NCBI RefSeq assembly: GCF_021228795.1
Contig: NZ_CP089309.1
Location: 2,418,001 to 2,482,000, forward strand
Direction of reading: 5' to 3'
From: Thiocapsa bogorovii
GTDB taxonomy: Bacteria > Pseudomonadota > Gammaproteobacteria > Chromatiales > Chromatiaceae
DNA: 64,000 bases
Both the position numbers and the translations under genes were made by a program. Below, one piece after another: positions 46,316 to 54,607 of this stretch. Numbering within the stretch: position 1 is the first letter of the stretch; every line of letters starts with the position of its first letter. The notes beneath the pieces were generated by a model. That model did no database searches, was not told the origin of the DNA, and saw only the letters and a list, made by a program, of their open reading frames with translations.

Positions 46316-47953
46316 TTATCCGTCGGCCGCGCGCCCGCGTTGGGGAAAGAGTCCGCGCGGGCGCTTCTGGATGAAGAGGATGATGAAGACCAGCACCAGG
46401 ATCTTGGCGAGCACCGCACCCGCCCAGGGCTCCATCAGCTTATTGGCCACCCCCAGGGTCAAGCCGGCGACCAGCGTGCCCCACAGATTGCCGACCCCGC
46501 CGAACACCACGACCATAAAGGAGTCGATGATATAGGCCTGCCCCATGTTGGGGCCGACGTTGGTGAGCTGTGACAAGGCGACACCGGCGACCCCCGCCAC
46601 GCCGGCACCCAAGCCGAATGTGAGTGCATCGACCCGTGCCGAGCGCACACCCATCGAGCGCGCCATCGCCCGGTTCTGGGCGACCGCCCGCACCTGGAGC
46701 CCCAGGGCGGTGCGCTTGAGGATGAGCAACAGGGCCACGAAGACCATCAAGGAAAACAGCAGGATGTAGAGCCGGTTGTAGGTCAAGGCCAATGCAGGGT
46801 TGATCTGAAGCGCACCGCTCATCCAGGACGGATTCTGCACGGCAACGTTCTGAGCCGAGATCGTCGTACGCACCAGCTGCTGAAGGATCAGGCTGATGCC
46901 GAAGGTGGCGAGCAGGGTTTCGAGCGGCCGACCGTAGAGGAACCGGATCACGGTTCGCTCGATCAGGATGCCCAGCAGCCCCGCGACCACGAAGGCCGCC
47001 GGGATCGCGACGAACAGCGAGTAGTCGAGGAATCCGGGCATCGCCTGTTGAACCAGGTAGGTCGTGTAGGCCCCGATCATGATCAGCTCGCCGTGGGCCA
47101 TGTTGATGACGCCCATCACTCCGAAGGTGATCGCCAGACCAATGGCCGCGAGCACCAAAACCGACCCGAGGCTGAGCCCGAAAAAGAGCGTCTCCGCGGC
47201 CTCGTTGAGCTTGAGCCGTTCCTCGGTCGCGGCAAGCGCACTCTCGGCGGCAACGCGCACGTCCGAGTCGGACTCGACAGCCAGCAGGGTGGTCAGCGCA
47301 TTGCGCGACTCCGGATAGAGACTCCCGGCAAGTGCCTTGACCGAATCGAGCCGGACCGCCGGGTCCTCGTCGCGCAGACTCGCCAGCGCCAGACTCAGGT
47401 CGAGATAGTCTCGCACGCGTTGATCGTCCTCACGCCCGAGCTGCTCGCGGATCGCTTCGAGCACCATGGGGTTGGCGTCTCCCAGCATCTGTCGCGCGGC
47501 TTCGAGGCGCGTCGTCGCATCGGGACTTGCCAGCGTGAGGGCGGCAATCAAGGTGCGCAGCTGGTTGCGCATCCGGTTATTGATGGTGATCTTCTTCACG
47601 GCGCCGCGCTCGACCTCGCCGAGGTCGCTGCCGTCGAGTGCGTCGGTGAGCCGATAGCCGCCGGGAGCGGGTGTGACCAACACGGGGCGCCGATCATCCT
47701 TGCGCGCATAGAGGTCGCCGGCCAAGAGTGCCTGGAACAGGCCTGCCGCGCGGGGGTCGCCGTCAACGGCGATCGCCTCGACTGCGGCCTGCTTCACATC
47801 GAACGACCGGTCGCTGAGATCGGTCAAGGCCTTATCGAGCTCACCGGCCGCGCTGCCGAGCGGCAGCCAGGCCAGAATGAAGAAGCCATAGACGAGGCCA
47901 AGGCCCGCAAGGCGTGGGTGTCGTCGCGATCGGCTTGTCGCACTCATGGGCAT
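46316..47953 (-). CDS. urtB: Urea ABC transporter permease UrtB
   Basis: 545 residues. After a signal-like segment, an N-terminal domain of about 220 residues with HEAT-like character (DLSDRSFDVKQAAVEAIA … DEDPAVRLDSVKALA) precedes the LivH-like permease (about 250–540) with GVMGVINMAHGELIMIGAYT. This long periplasmic N-domain is usual for proteobacterial UrtB. ATG at 47953 is taken, with 47947 as an alternative; the frame stays open upstream into a palindromic element. Confidence 0.93.
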   Translation of the reverse strand: MPMSATSRSRRHPRLAGLGLVYGFFILAWLPLGSAAGELDKALTDLSDRSFDVKQAAVEAIAVDGDPRAAGLFQALLAGDLYARKDDRRPVLVTPAPGGYRLTDALDGSDLGEVERGAVKKITINNRMRNQLRTLIAALTLASPDATTRLEAARQMLGDANPMVLEAIREQLGREDDQRVRDYLDLSLALASLRDEDPAVRLDSVKALAGSLYPESRNALTTLLAVESDSDVRVAAESALAATEERLKLNEAAETLFFGLSLGSVLVLAAIGLAITFGVMGVINMAHGELIMIGAYTTYLVQQAMPGFLDYSLFVAIPAAFVVAGLLGILIERTVIRFLYGRPLETLLATFGISLILQQLVRTTISAQNVAVQNPSWMSGALQINPALALTYNRLYILLFSLMVFVALLLILKRTALGLQVRAVAQNRAMARSMGVRSARVDALTFGLGAGVAGVAGVALSQLTNVGPNMGQAYIIDSFMVVVFGGVGNLWGTLVAGLTLGVANKLMEPWAGAVLAKILVLVFIILFIQKRPRGLFPQRGRAADG

Positions 47954-48040
47954 CTCGATACTCGCTGCGCTCGCACTCGACCCAAGGAACCGCGACGAAC
48001 ACCGGGGGGGTTCGACGCTCGAAAACACTGCATTAGAGAC

Positions 48041-48128
48041 TTGAACCGCGTCCAACGCCGCACGCCTGGAGTCACTCCAAGTCAAGCCATCGGCCTGATC
48101 CGTGCATACCGCGCCGGACGCGATTCAA
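48041..48128. repeat. 88-bp palindromic element between urtA and urtB
   Basis: Arms TTGAACCGCGTC (48041–48052) and GACGCGATTCAA (48117–48128) differ at one position. In RNA copied from the minus strand, the direction of urt transcription, that position becomes a U·G wobble, so the stem is preserved. The element begins 5 nt after the urtA TAG. Confidence 0.82.
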
Positions 48129-48133
48129 CAGCG

Positions 48134-49435
48134 CTATTGCGTCTGAGCCCCGATACAGGTCTTGGTCACCGTGTTGAAGTTGCCGCACATGGTCGGCGGG
48201 GTCCAATCGGCGGTGAGGTCCTTGGAGCCTTCGAGGAAATCCGACCAAGCGTCGCCCGGAACCTCTTCTTCGGTTTCCCAGACCACGGCGAACTGTCCAT
48301 CTTCCTGAATCTCGCCGATCAGCACAGGTTTGGTGATGTGATGATTCGGCAGCATCTTGGCGGTCCCGCCCGTGAGGTTCTTGGTCTCTAGGCCGATGAT
48401 CGCGGCCCCCACCGCGTCGGGGTCCGTGGTGCCGGCCTTCTCGACCGCTTGCACCCAGAGATCGAACCCGATCTTGTGCGCCTCCATCGGGTCGTTGGTC
48501 ACGCGCTTGTCGTCTTTGGTGAAACCATGCCAGGTTTCGATGAAGCTGCTGTTGGCAGGGTCGTCGACGCTCATGAAGTAGTTCCAGGCAGCGAGATGGC
48601 CGACCAGCGGCTTGGTGTCGATGCCCGAGAGCTCTTCCTCGCCCACGGAGAAGGCGACCACCGGGATATCCTCGGCCGAGACGCCCTGGTTACCCAACTC
48701 TTTGTAGAAGGGCACATTGGCGTCGCCGTTGATCGTCGAGACCACGGCGGTCTTCTTGCCTTCGGAGCCAAAGCGCTTGATATCGGCGACGATGGACTGC
48801 CAATCGGAATGACCGAAAGGCGTGTAGTTGATCATAATGTCCTCTTCGGCCACGCCGTTTTGCTTAAGGTAGGCCTCGAGGATCTTGTTGGTGGTACGCG
48901 GATAGACATAGTCGGTTCCGGCGAGCACCCAACGCTCCACCCCGAGCTCGTCCTTCAGGTAGTCGACCGCGGGGATCGCTTGCTGATTGGGCGCAGCACC
49001 CGTGTAGAAGACGTTCTTCGAGGACTCCTCGCCCTCGTATTGCACCGGGTAGAAGAGCAACCCATTCAGCTCTTCGAAGACCGGCAGCACGGACTTGCGG
49101 GACACCGAGGTCCAGCAGCCGAACACCACGGCGACCTTATCTTGAGTCAGCAGCTCGCGTGCCTTCTCGGCGAACAGCGGCCAGTCCGATGCGGGGTCGA
49201 CGACAACCGCCTCAAGCTGTTTGCCGAGCAGTCCGCCCTTCTTGTTTTGCTCGTCCACCAGCATCAAGACGGTGTCTTTCAGTGTCGTTTCACTGATGGC
49301 CATGGTGCCCGAGAGCGAGTGCAGGACCCCGACCTTGATGGTGTCGTCCGCGGCGTGTGCCACGGAACCAGCGGCGAGGCCGACGGCCAGGCCCGTGCCG
49401 AGCAAGATCGATCTAATCGGGTCGTGTCTAAGCAT
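48134..49435 (-). CDS. urtA: Urea ABC transporter substrate-binding protein UrtA
   Basis: 433 residues with a signal peptide ending AHA/ADD (about 27). The mature part starts IKVGVLHSLSGTMAISE, the UrtA signature, followed by FGCWTSVSRKSVLPVFEEL and PVQYEGEESSKNVFYTGAAP, which shape the urea site. ATG at 49435 has AGGAG about 9 nt upstream. It is the first gene of the operon and is preceded by a sigma-54-like promoter. Confidence 0.96.
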   Translation of the reverse strand: MLRHDPIRSILLGTGLAVGLAAGSVAHAADDTIKVGVLHSLSGTMAISETTLKDTVLMLVDEQNKKGGLLGKQLEAVVVDPASDWPLFAEKARELLTQDKVAVVFGCWTSVSRKSVLPVFEELNGLLFYPVQYEGEESSKNVFYTGAAPNQQAIPAVDYLKDELGVERWVLAGTDYVYPRTTNKILEAYLKQNGVAEEDIMINYTPFGHSDWQSIVADIKRFGSEGKKTAVVSTINGDANVPFYKELGNQGVSAEDIPVVAFSVGEEELSGIDTKPLVGHLAAWNYFMSVDDPANSSFIETWHGFTKDDKRVTNDPMEAHKIGFDLWVQAVEKAGTTDPDAVGAAIIGLETKNLTGGTAKMLPNHHITKPVLIGEIQEDGQFAVVWETEEEVPGDAWSDFLEGSKDLTADWTPPTMCGNFNTVTKTCIGAQTQ

Positions 49436-49508
49436 ACGTTCTGGCTCCTGTTCATCGTGAGTGAGGTGAGTGATGGATGCGCGGACGAGGATGTCCGGCA
49501 GCACTCAA

Positions 49509-49524
49509 AGCAAAATGCCCGCCA
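49509..49524 (-). promoter_or_regulatory. Putative sigma-54 promoter of urtA
   Basis: The minus strand reads TGGCGGGCATTTTGCT: the -24 GG and -12 GC are 10 bp apart, and the TTGCT end matches the consensus TGGCAC-N5-TTGC[AT]. Transcription would start near 49498, 63 nt before the urtA ATG. Nitrogen control by sigma-54 fits a urea transporter. Confidence 0.6.
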
Positions 49525-49577
49525 CAACGTCCGCCTCATGTTTGGCGGCCCCGCACGCGACTGCAGGTGGAGAGAGC

Positions 49578-49592
49578 GCACCGGTTTGGTGC
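49578..49592. promoter_or_regulatory. NtrC-type binding site upstream of urtA
   Basis: GCACC-GGTTT-GGTGC is a perfect NtrC dyad (GCACC-N5-GGTGC). It is centred about 87 bp upstream of the predicted urtA start, the usual place for a sigma-54 enhancer. Confidence 0.6.
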
Positions 49593-49718
49593 GGATGGCG
49601 CATGAAAGGGGGCACACAACCGCGCTCGCCGCGCCAAGATCGAACAACCTGGATCCAGGTCGAGATCTGTACTATCGTCGATGCCGCAAAACCATAGAAA
49701 CAACAGAGGAGAGGGAGA

Positions 49719-50165
49719 ATGCACAAAATCGTGCTTGCAGTCGCTGCAATGGTCCTGACCGGCAGTGCAATTGGCGCCGATATGGCTTCGCCGGAGGAAG
49801 CGAAAGCCATGTCTCAGAAAGCTCAGGCGGCCGTCAACGACATGGGAAGCGAGAAGGCCTTTGCACTCTTCGCCACGTCGGACGGTGACTTCCAGGATCG
49901 CGACCTTTACGTCTTCTGCATGGACATGGACGGCGTCATGCTGTCCCACGCGATCAAGCCGGAGCTGGTCGGCAAGAATCTGCTCGACTTCGACAAGTAC
50001 GGCGACACGCTGTTCAAGAACATGATCGCCGTTGCGAGCAGCACGGGCGAGGGTTGGGTCGACTACAACTGGCCATATCCCGGCACCGAGGAGATTCGCG
50101 AGAAGACCAGCTATGTGATGACCAACGACGAGGGCTTCTTCTGCGGAGTCGGCGCCTACAAATAA
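49719..50165 (+). CDS. Exported single-Cache domain protein
   Basis: 148 residues with a signal peptide (cleavage after AIGA, about residue 20) and one Cache-like fold: SPEEAKAMSQKAQAAVNDM as the leading helix, then LYVFCMDMDGVMLSHA and WVDYNWPYPGTEEIREKTSY. There is no membrane anchor or output domain, so it is a free periplasmic ligand-binding protein. A strong GAGGAGAGGGAG stretch precedes the ATG, predicting high translation. It is divergent from urtA across 283 bp; a role in sensing a nitrogen compound is speculation. GCATGCCGCC stem-loop follows the stop. Confidence 0.85.
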   Translation: MHKIVLAVAAMVLTGSAIGADMASPEEAKAMSQKAQAAVNDMGSEKAFALFATSDGDFQDRDLYVFCMDMDGVMLSHAIKPELVGKNLLDFDKYGDTLFKNMIAVASSTGEGWVDYNWPYPGTEEIREKTSYVMTNDEGFFCGVGAYK

Positions 50166-50186
50166 GGGTTAAGCTCGAATCCGAGG

Positions 50187-50209
50187 GCATGCCGCCCTCG
50201 GCGGCATGC
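50187..50209. terminator. Stem-loop after the Cache gene
   Basis: GCATGCCGCC and GGCGGCATGC form a perfect 10-bp stem with a CTC loop, 21 bp after the Cache stop and 6 bp from the convergent XRE gene end. There is no clear T-run, so it may act as a bidirectional block or mRNA stabiliser rather than a classical intrinsic terminator. Confidence 0.6.
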
Positions 50210-50214
50210 TGCCT

Positions 50215-50550
50215 TCAGTCCGCGACGAAGCCGGACTGGTCCGAGGCAACCTTCGTGATCGTCGCCTTCCCTCGCTCGTCGGCCTGCCGAAAGTATTGGA
50301 CGAGCTCCCGCTCGCGGGCCGAGAGAGGATCCGTGTCGTCGAGACAGAGGAGGTACGTTGGAGTCACGGTACCGAGCGCAACCGCAAGCTCTTGAGCCTC
50401 TTCGAGACCCATGCGGCGAATCCCCTGCTCATAGTTGCTGATGCGCGATTTCGAGAGCGATTCGGTACGACCGGAAAGCTCCGATAAGCTCAGCTTCTGA
50501 TCTTGGCGGGCAGCGCGCAGGCGCTGCCCGATGCGTTTTGTGAGATCCAT
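50215..50550 (-). CDS. XRE-family helix-turn-helix regulator
   Basis: 111 residues. The N-terminal ~70 form an XRE/Cro-like HTH: IGQRLRAARQDQKLSLSELS, then SKSRISNYEQGIRRMGLEEA as the recognition region, and an extension ending in a RELVQYFRQADERGKATI helix. ATG at 50550 is chosen; the longer frame upstream has no homology. Targets unknown. Confidence 0.85.
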   Translation of the reverse strand: MDLTKRIGQRLRAARQDQKLSLSELSGRTESLSKSRISNYEQGIRRMGLEEAQELAVALGTVTPTYLLCLDDTDPLSARERELVQYFRQADERGKATITKVASDQSGFVAD

Positions 50551-50716
50551 AGTTGTTTGGCTCTTCTCACCTGATGTCAGTGGTATTCGGTTGGTTTTCA
50601 GCGTGCGCCAATCCTGATAGGACGCAGCACATTCGCTCTGCATGCGAGGGCTAAAACACGGTATGTCGCCCCCGAAAAGCTCTCGGCGCCCTCCTCTGCA
50701 GCCGAACGCCTGGCCA

Positions 50717-51697
50717 TTATCCCAGATATGCATCTTCCCATTCTTCGACATCGCCCACGGTTTGAGGTTGCGGTTCCACGACTCGGTCGGCAAACGCTCG
50801 ATCAAGCGTCTTGATGAAACACTTGGTCTGGGGCGACAAAAATTTTCCGCGCCTCTGTACAATCCCGTAGCTGCGCTTCGGAAAATACTGAGATAGCGGG
50901 ATTCTACTCAAGTTTTCGTCACCCGTCAGACAGACATCGGTGACGATCGAGATACCCAAGCCTAATTCGACATATTTCTTGATGACCTCCCAGCCTCCAG
51001 CCTCCAAAGTGACCCGGTAGGCCAGGTTGTGTTGCTTGAACACTAGATCGACCATCCGCCAAGTGCTGAGATGCCGCGGCGGAAGGATCAAGCCGTAGGG
51101 TGCGATTTCCTCGAGGGTCACCGATTCCCGCCCCGCAAGGGGATGGTCCTTCGGCGTGATGAGCGTCGGCTGGTAGGTGACGAACGGGCGGTAGGTGATG
51201 TCGTCCGGTACATCCAGCATCGAGCCCACGGCCAGGTCGACCTCGTCCGCGCGCAGCATCGCCAATCCGTCGCGACCGGTCACGTTGTGCATCTTCAGCT
51301 CGATCCCCGGATACTGGTCCACGAAGGCGCGTACCGGGTCGGGCAGAATGTAGAGGATGGTCGACTCACCGGCGGCGACGTTTAGTACGCCGCGATCGAC
51401 TCGGCCGCATTGCGTCGCGAAGGCCTCGTGCAGCTTATCCATACCCTCGACCAGAGGCTCGGCCATCTGGAACAGGAGATCACCTTCGGGGGTCAGCTTG
51501 ATCTTGGGGCCGCGCCGCTCGAACAAGACAGTGCTGAACTCGCGCTCCAGTGCCTGAATCTGCAAAGACACGGTGGGTTGACTGAGAAAGATCTTCTCGG
51601 CTGCAGCGCTGACGCTGCCGGTGCGCGCCGCATGGCAAAAGGCCCGCAATTGTTTGAGTCGATTCTGTTTATAGTGAATCTGGGATCCTGAGCCCAT
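50717..51697 (-). CDS. LysR-type transcriptional regulator (CysB/CbbR-like)
   Basis: 326 residues from ATG 51697 (TTG 51715 is an in-frame alternative). The N-terminal winged HTH is clear: LRAFCHAARTGSVSAAAEKI, FLSQPTVSLQIQALERE, LFERRGPKIKLTPEG. The C-terminal effector domain follows (LNVAAGESTILYILPDPVRA; KKYVELGLGISIVTDVCL). Ligand and targets are unknown. The 166 bp between it and the XRE gene show no gene. Upstream, TTGAAA and TTTCAA (about 51751–51772) form a small inverted repeat. Confidence 0.88.
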   Translation of the reverse strand: MGSGSQIHYKQNRLKQLRAFCHAARTGSVSAAAEKIFLSQPTVSLQIQALEREFSTVLFERRGPKIKLTPEGDLLFQMAEPLVEGMDKLHEAFATQCGRVDRGVLNVAAGESTILYILPDPVRAFVDQYPGIELKMHNVTGRDGLAMLRADEVDLAVGSMLDVPDDITYRPFVTYQPTLITPKDHPLAGRESVTLEEIAPYGLILPPRHLSTWRMVDLVFKQHNLAYRVTLEAGGWEVIKKYVELGLGISIVTDVCLTGDENLSRIPLSQYFPKRSYGIVQRRGKFLSPQTKCFIKTLDRAFADRVVEPQPQTVGDVEEWEDAYLG

Positions 51698-51952
51698 CGG
51701 GATTTCGATCTTCAAATGGTGGTAAAACCTATACTATCTCAGTGTAGCCATTGAAAGAAGCAATTATTTCAACGCGACGATCGACACTCTCTCGCTCGGC
51801 GCCGTCACCCTGGATCGGGCCATTGAGCTCCTGGGATGCATTCCGGTCGCCGTCGGGTCGGGCTCGACGAGACAGTGCAGTGATTCTAGACAACACGCAG
51901 CGACCGCGCCGGGCGCAGCCCGGGGCAAGGCGGGGGCAGCAGCGGCCTTGAC

Positions 51953-52189
51953 CCTATATCCGGCAGTTGACCGCTTCGTGCTTCATGCAAGGTCTTGACG
52001 GCTTTAGCGATCGCGCTTATGAAATGGCTCACCGGTTGGGTGAAGGCCGCTACGGCCCCTGGAGCACGCCCCGCGCGGCGCCCGACCGCGTTGCAACTCG
52101 TTGTCGTAGAACCACTATGCCGCCTCGTTGCGCCTTGCCGGACACCGCGCGGGACGCACTCCAGGGGCCGTTCAACTGCCGGATCTAGG
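51953..52189. mobile_element. 237-bp MITE-like element with 20-bp inverted ends
   Basis: CCTATATCCGGCAGTTGACC (51953–51972) and the reverse complement of 52170–52189 (CCTAGATCCGGCAGTTGAAC) match at 18 of 20 positions. Inside, GGCCCCTGGAG…CCCGCGCGG (about 52054–52078) pairs with its near-perfect reverse complement (about 52146–52170), so the whole element folds back. No transposase is encoded. The rest of the 698-bp gene-free region 51716–52413 (before and after this element) shows no gene; it separates the LysR gene from the end of tatC. Confidence 0.75.
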
Positions 52190-52413
52190 TTGACTGGTCC
52201 GCCGAGCCCAATCGTACAGACGCAATCATAGTCGACCGTCGGGGCCATCCCCGGGGCGCAAGGCCCTCAGCTGCCGGATAGAGGGCTAAAACGCGCGAGA
52301 ATAATCAAGCGACCGGTCGAGTTGCGGCCGGCGGCGCTACCGACCTGGAAGGTCGTCCCAGTAGGGATCCAGGGGTGAGAGGCGCCGATCGAGTCAAGGC
52401 GGCTTGAGACCGC

Positions 52414-53625
52414 TCAAGCCTCGTCGAGCTGATTGAGGATATTGCGTGCCACACGCCGTTGATCGGCATCGCCCTCCTCGAGAACCTCGTAGAGCACCGT
52501 GCGCGCTGCGAAGGTGCTGCCGAGCTCGCGCAGTCGGTTCGCACGCCGAATCTTCTCCTCGACCGAGTTGATTGCGGGTACCGTATCGGGGACCGTTGAT
52601 TGCGTCGTCCGCGCCGGGTCCGGTTCCGGGCTTCGGGGCGATCCCGGGATCTCTTCGGCCTCGATCAGATCCAACTCAGCCTCCATCTCCGACTCGCTCA
52701 AGGGCTGCCAGCGATCCGGATCGTCGAAGTGCGGATCGAGATCGCGCCCGACCTCCCGCGTCTCGGGACGAGGCGTGACTCGGCCCATGGCCGATCCGCC
52801 GACCGGTCCCTCCGGGGCCGGGTGCGCCGGTGAAAATGCGTGCCCCGAAGCATCAGGATCCGGCTCTTCATCGGTGTCCTGCACCCCCTTGCGCGTCAGA
52901 ACCTTCGACAAGACGATTCCCAGCTCGAACAACAGCCACATGGGCACAGCCAGCAAGGTCTGAGAAATCACGTCGGGCGGCGTCAGCAGCATGCCCACGA
53001 CGAAAGCGCCGACGATCACGTACGGACGCTTCGAGGCAAGGGCAGCCGGCGTCGTGATCCCGGCTGCCACCAACAAGATGGTGGCGATCGGAATCTCGAA
53101 GGCGATCCCGAAGGCGAAGAAGAGGGCCAGCACGAAGTCCAGATAGGCCGAGATGTCCGTCATCATCGCAACGCCTTCCGGCGTGGACGCCGACAGAAAC
53201 GCGAAGATCAGCGGGAAGACAACAAAGAAGGCGAACGCAACCCCGACGTAGAAGAGAATGATGCTCGAGATCAGCAGCGGCGTTGCGAGGCGCTTCTCGT
53301 GCTTGTAAAGCCCGGGCGCGATGAACCCCCAAAACTGGTAGAGCAGGAAGGGCATCGACAGGAAAACCGCGGCGATGAGCGCCAGCTTGAAGGGCGTCAA
53401 GAAAGGCGCGGCCACCTGGGTGGCGATCATGGTGTTGCCGTCCGGCAATTGCGCCATCAAGGGCGCCGCTACGAAGGTGTAGATCTCGTTGGCGAACGGG
53501 AACAGCGCCAAGAACACGACGAATATCGCGATCGACATGCGGATCAGGCGATCTCGCAGCTCGATCAAATGGGAGACGAAAGGCTGTTCGGCACCCGGAT
53601 CGTCGGGCTGCATCGCGGGGGACAT
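52414..53625 (-). CDS. tatC: Twin-arginine translocase subunit TatC with long C-terminal tail
   Basis: 403 residues. The first ~255 are Tat[21 protein letters not shown] with the conserved Glu and Arg of the N-terminal signal-binding face, [16 protein letters not shown], and six membrane helices. TatC normally ends there. Here ~145 more residues follow: an acidic Pro-rich linker and a final helical motif ([19 protein letters not shown]) resembling the C-terminal repeat of FimV-like proteins. The tail should be cytoplasmic. ATG at 53625 is taken; 53613 is an alternative. It is last in tatA-tatB-tatC. Confidence 0.93.
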   Translation of the reverse strand: MSPAMQPDDPGAEQPFVSHLIELRDRLIRMSIAIFVVFLALFPFANEIYTFVAAPLMAQLPDGNTMIATQVAAPFLTPFKLALIAAVFLSMPFLLYQFWGFIAPGLYKHEKRLATPLLISSIILFYVGVAFAFFVVFPLIFAFLSASTPEGVAMMTDISAYLDFVLALFFAFGIAFEIPIATILLVAAGITTPAALASKRPYVIVGAFVVGMLLTPPDVISQTLLAVPMWLLFELGIVLSKVLTRKGVQDTDEEPDPDASGHAFSPAHPAPEGPVGGSAMGRVTPRPETREVGRDLDPHFDDPDRWQPLSESEMEAELDLIEAEEIPGSPRSPEPDPARTTQSTVPDTVPAINSVEEKIRRANRLRELGSTFAARTVLYEVLEEGDADQRRVARNILNQLDEA

Positions 53626-53730
53626 GGGTAATGTTCTCGTCGCAGTTTGAGTGGCGGCTCGGCGAGGGGGTCGGGCGAGCGATGCGTCGACGTGCCCGAC
53701 GGCGCGAGTCGGATCGCCGAATCGACGCAA

Positions 53731-54099
53731 TCAGCTCGCGGAGGTATCTCGCTCGACCGGACGGCGGGCGGCAGTTGACCCGTCGAGCCCGGCGGATGCC
53801 TGGTCCTGTGGCGGCGTTGGCGCGGCTTCAGTGATGGAGGCGGGCCTGGCGGCGCGTTCCGCCGGCTCCTCGAGAATGCTCTCGAGCGGGCGACTACGTG
53901 CCTGCTTGTCGAGAATCTCCTTAAGCTCGTCGGCCTTGAGCTCGCGCCGGATTTCCTCCTGGACCGATGACAGAGTACGGCGCGCACGTCCCAGCCAAAG
54001 TCCCGCAATACGCGCGACCTTCGGAAGGCGCTCGGGCCCGATGACAACGAGGGCCACGACGCCGATCACCAACAGCTCCCAGAAACCCATGTCGAACAT
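53731..54099 (-). CDS. tatB: Sec-independent translocase subunit TatB
   Basis: 122 residues. One N-terminal membrane helix MGFWELLVIGVVALVVIGPE with the conserved Glu and GPERLP hinge, then an amphipathic helix and a long polar Ala/Arg/Glu tail. It binds Tat signal peptides with TatC in the inner membrane. Confidence 0.94.
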   Translation of the reverse strand: MFDMGFWELLVIGVVALVVIGPERLPKVARIAGLWLGRARRTLSSVQEEIRRELKADELKEILDKQARSRPLESILEEPAERAARPASITEAAPTPPQDQASAGLDGSTAARRPVERDTSAS

Positions 54100-54151
54100 G
54101 GCAACCTCGCGTGACAGCCTCGCTCAGTGGGACGCCTTCGGGGACGACACC

Positions 54152-54412
54152 TCAGGCGGACTTGTCCGATGGCTTGGCCGGCTCGCGCTTGGTCGTGTCG
54201 CCGTCGGCGACGCGTTTCTCGGCGGTCTGCTCGACCCGCTTCGCTTCGGCTTCCTCCTCGGCCTTCTCGCTCTCCGACATGGCACTGCGGAAACCCTTCA
54301 CCGCATTGCCCAGATCGGAGCCGATTCCTTTAAGTCGCTTGGTCCCGAACAACAGCAGCACAATGACTAAGATGATCAGAAGCTGCCAGATACTGATGCC
54401 ACCAGCGCCCAT
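54152..54412 (-). CDS. tatA: Sec-independent translocase subunit TatA
   Basis: 86 residues. The single helix [20 protein letters not shown] is followed by the [14 protein letters not shown] hinge and amphipathic helix [11 protein letters not shown], then a charged tail. TatA oligomers form the passage for folded proteins. The 195-bp gap to hisE (54413–54607) shows no gene. Confidence 0.95.
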   Translation of the reverse strand: MGAGGISIWQLLIILVIVLLLFGTKRLKGIGSDLGNAVKGFRSAMSESEKAEEEAEAKRVEQTAEKRVADGDTTKREPAKPSDKSA

Positions 54413-54607
54413 GTTTTCCTCCGTACCGTCGACTTGAGACGGTCAACTCAATTCAGTGGAGAGGCCGACGGAACAGGATTCCCTCGGCTGGATTTTCGAC
54501 GTCTTCCGCACCCTTGCGCAGGAGTCGCGGAAGCGTCCGGATGATACCGCAAACCCTTGAAGGCGGTTAGTCCTCCACGAGTCAAGGTCGGTCAGGGTTG
54601 TCGAGGT

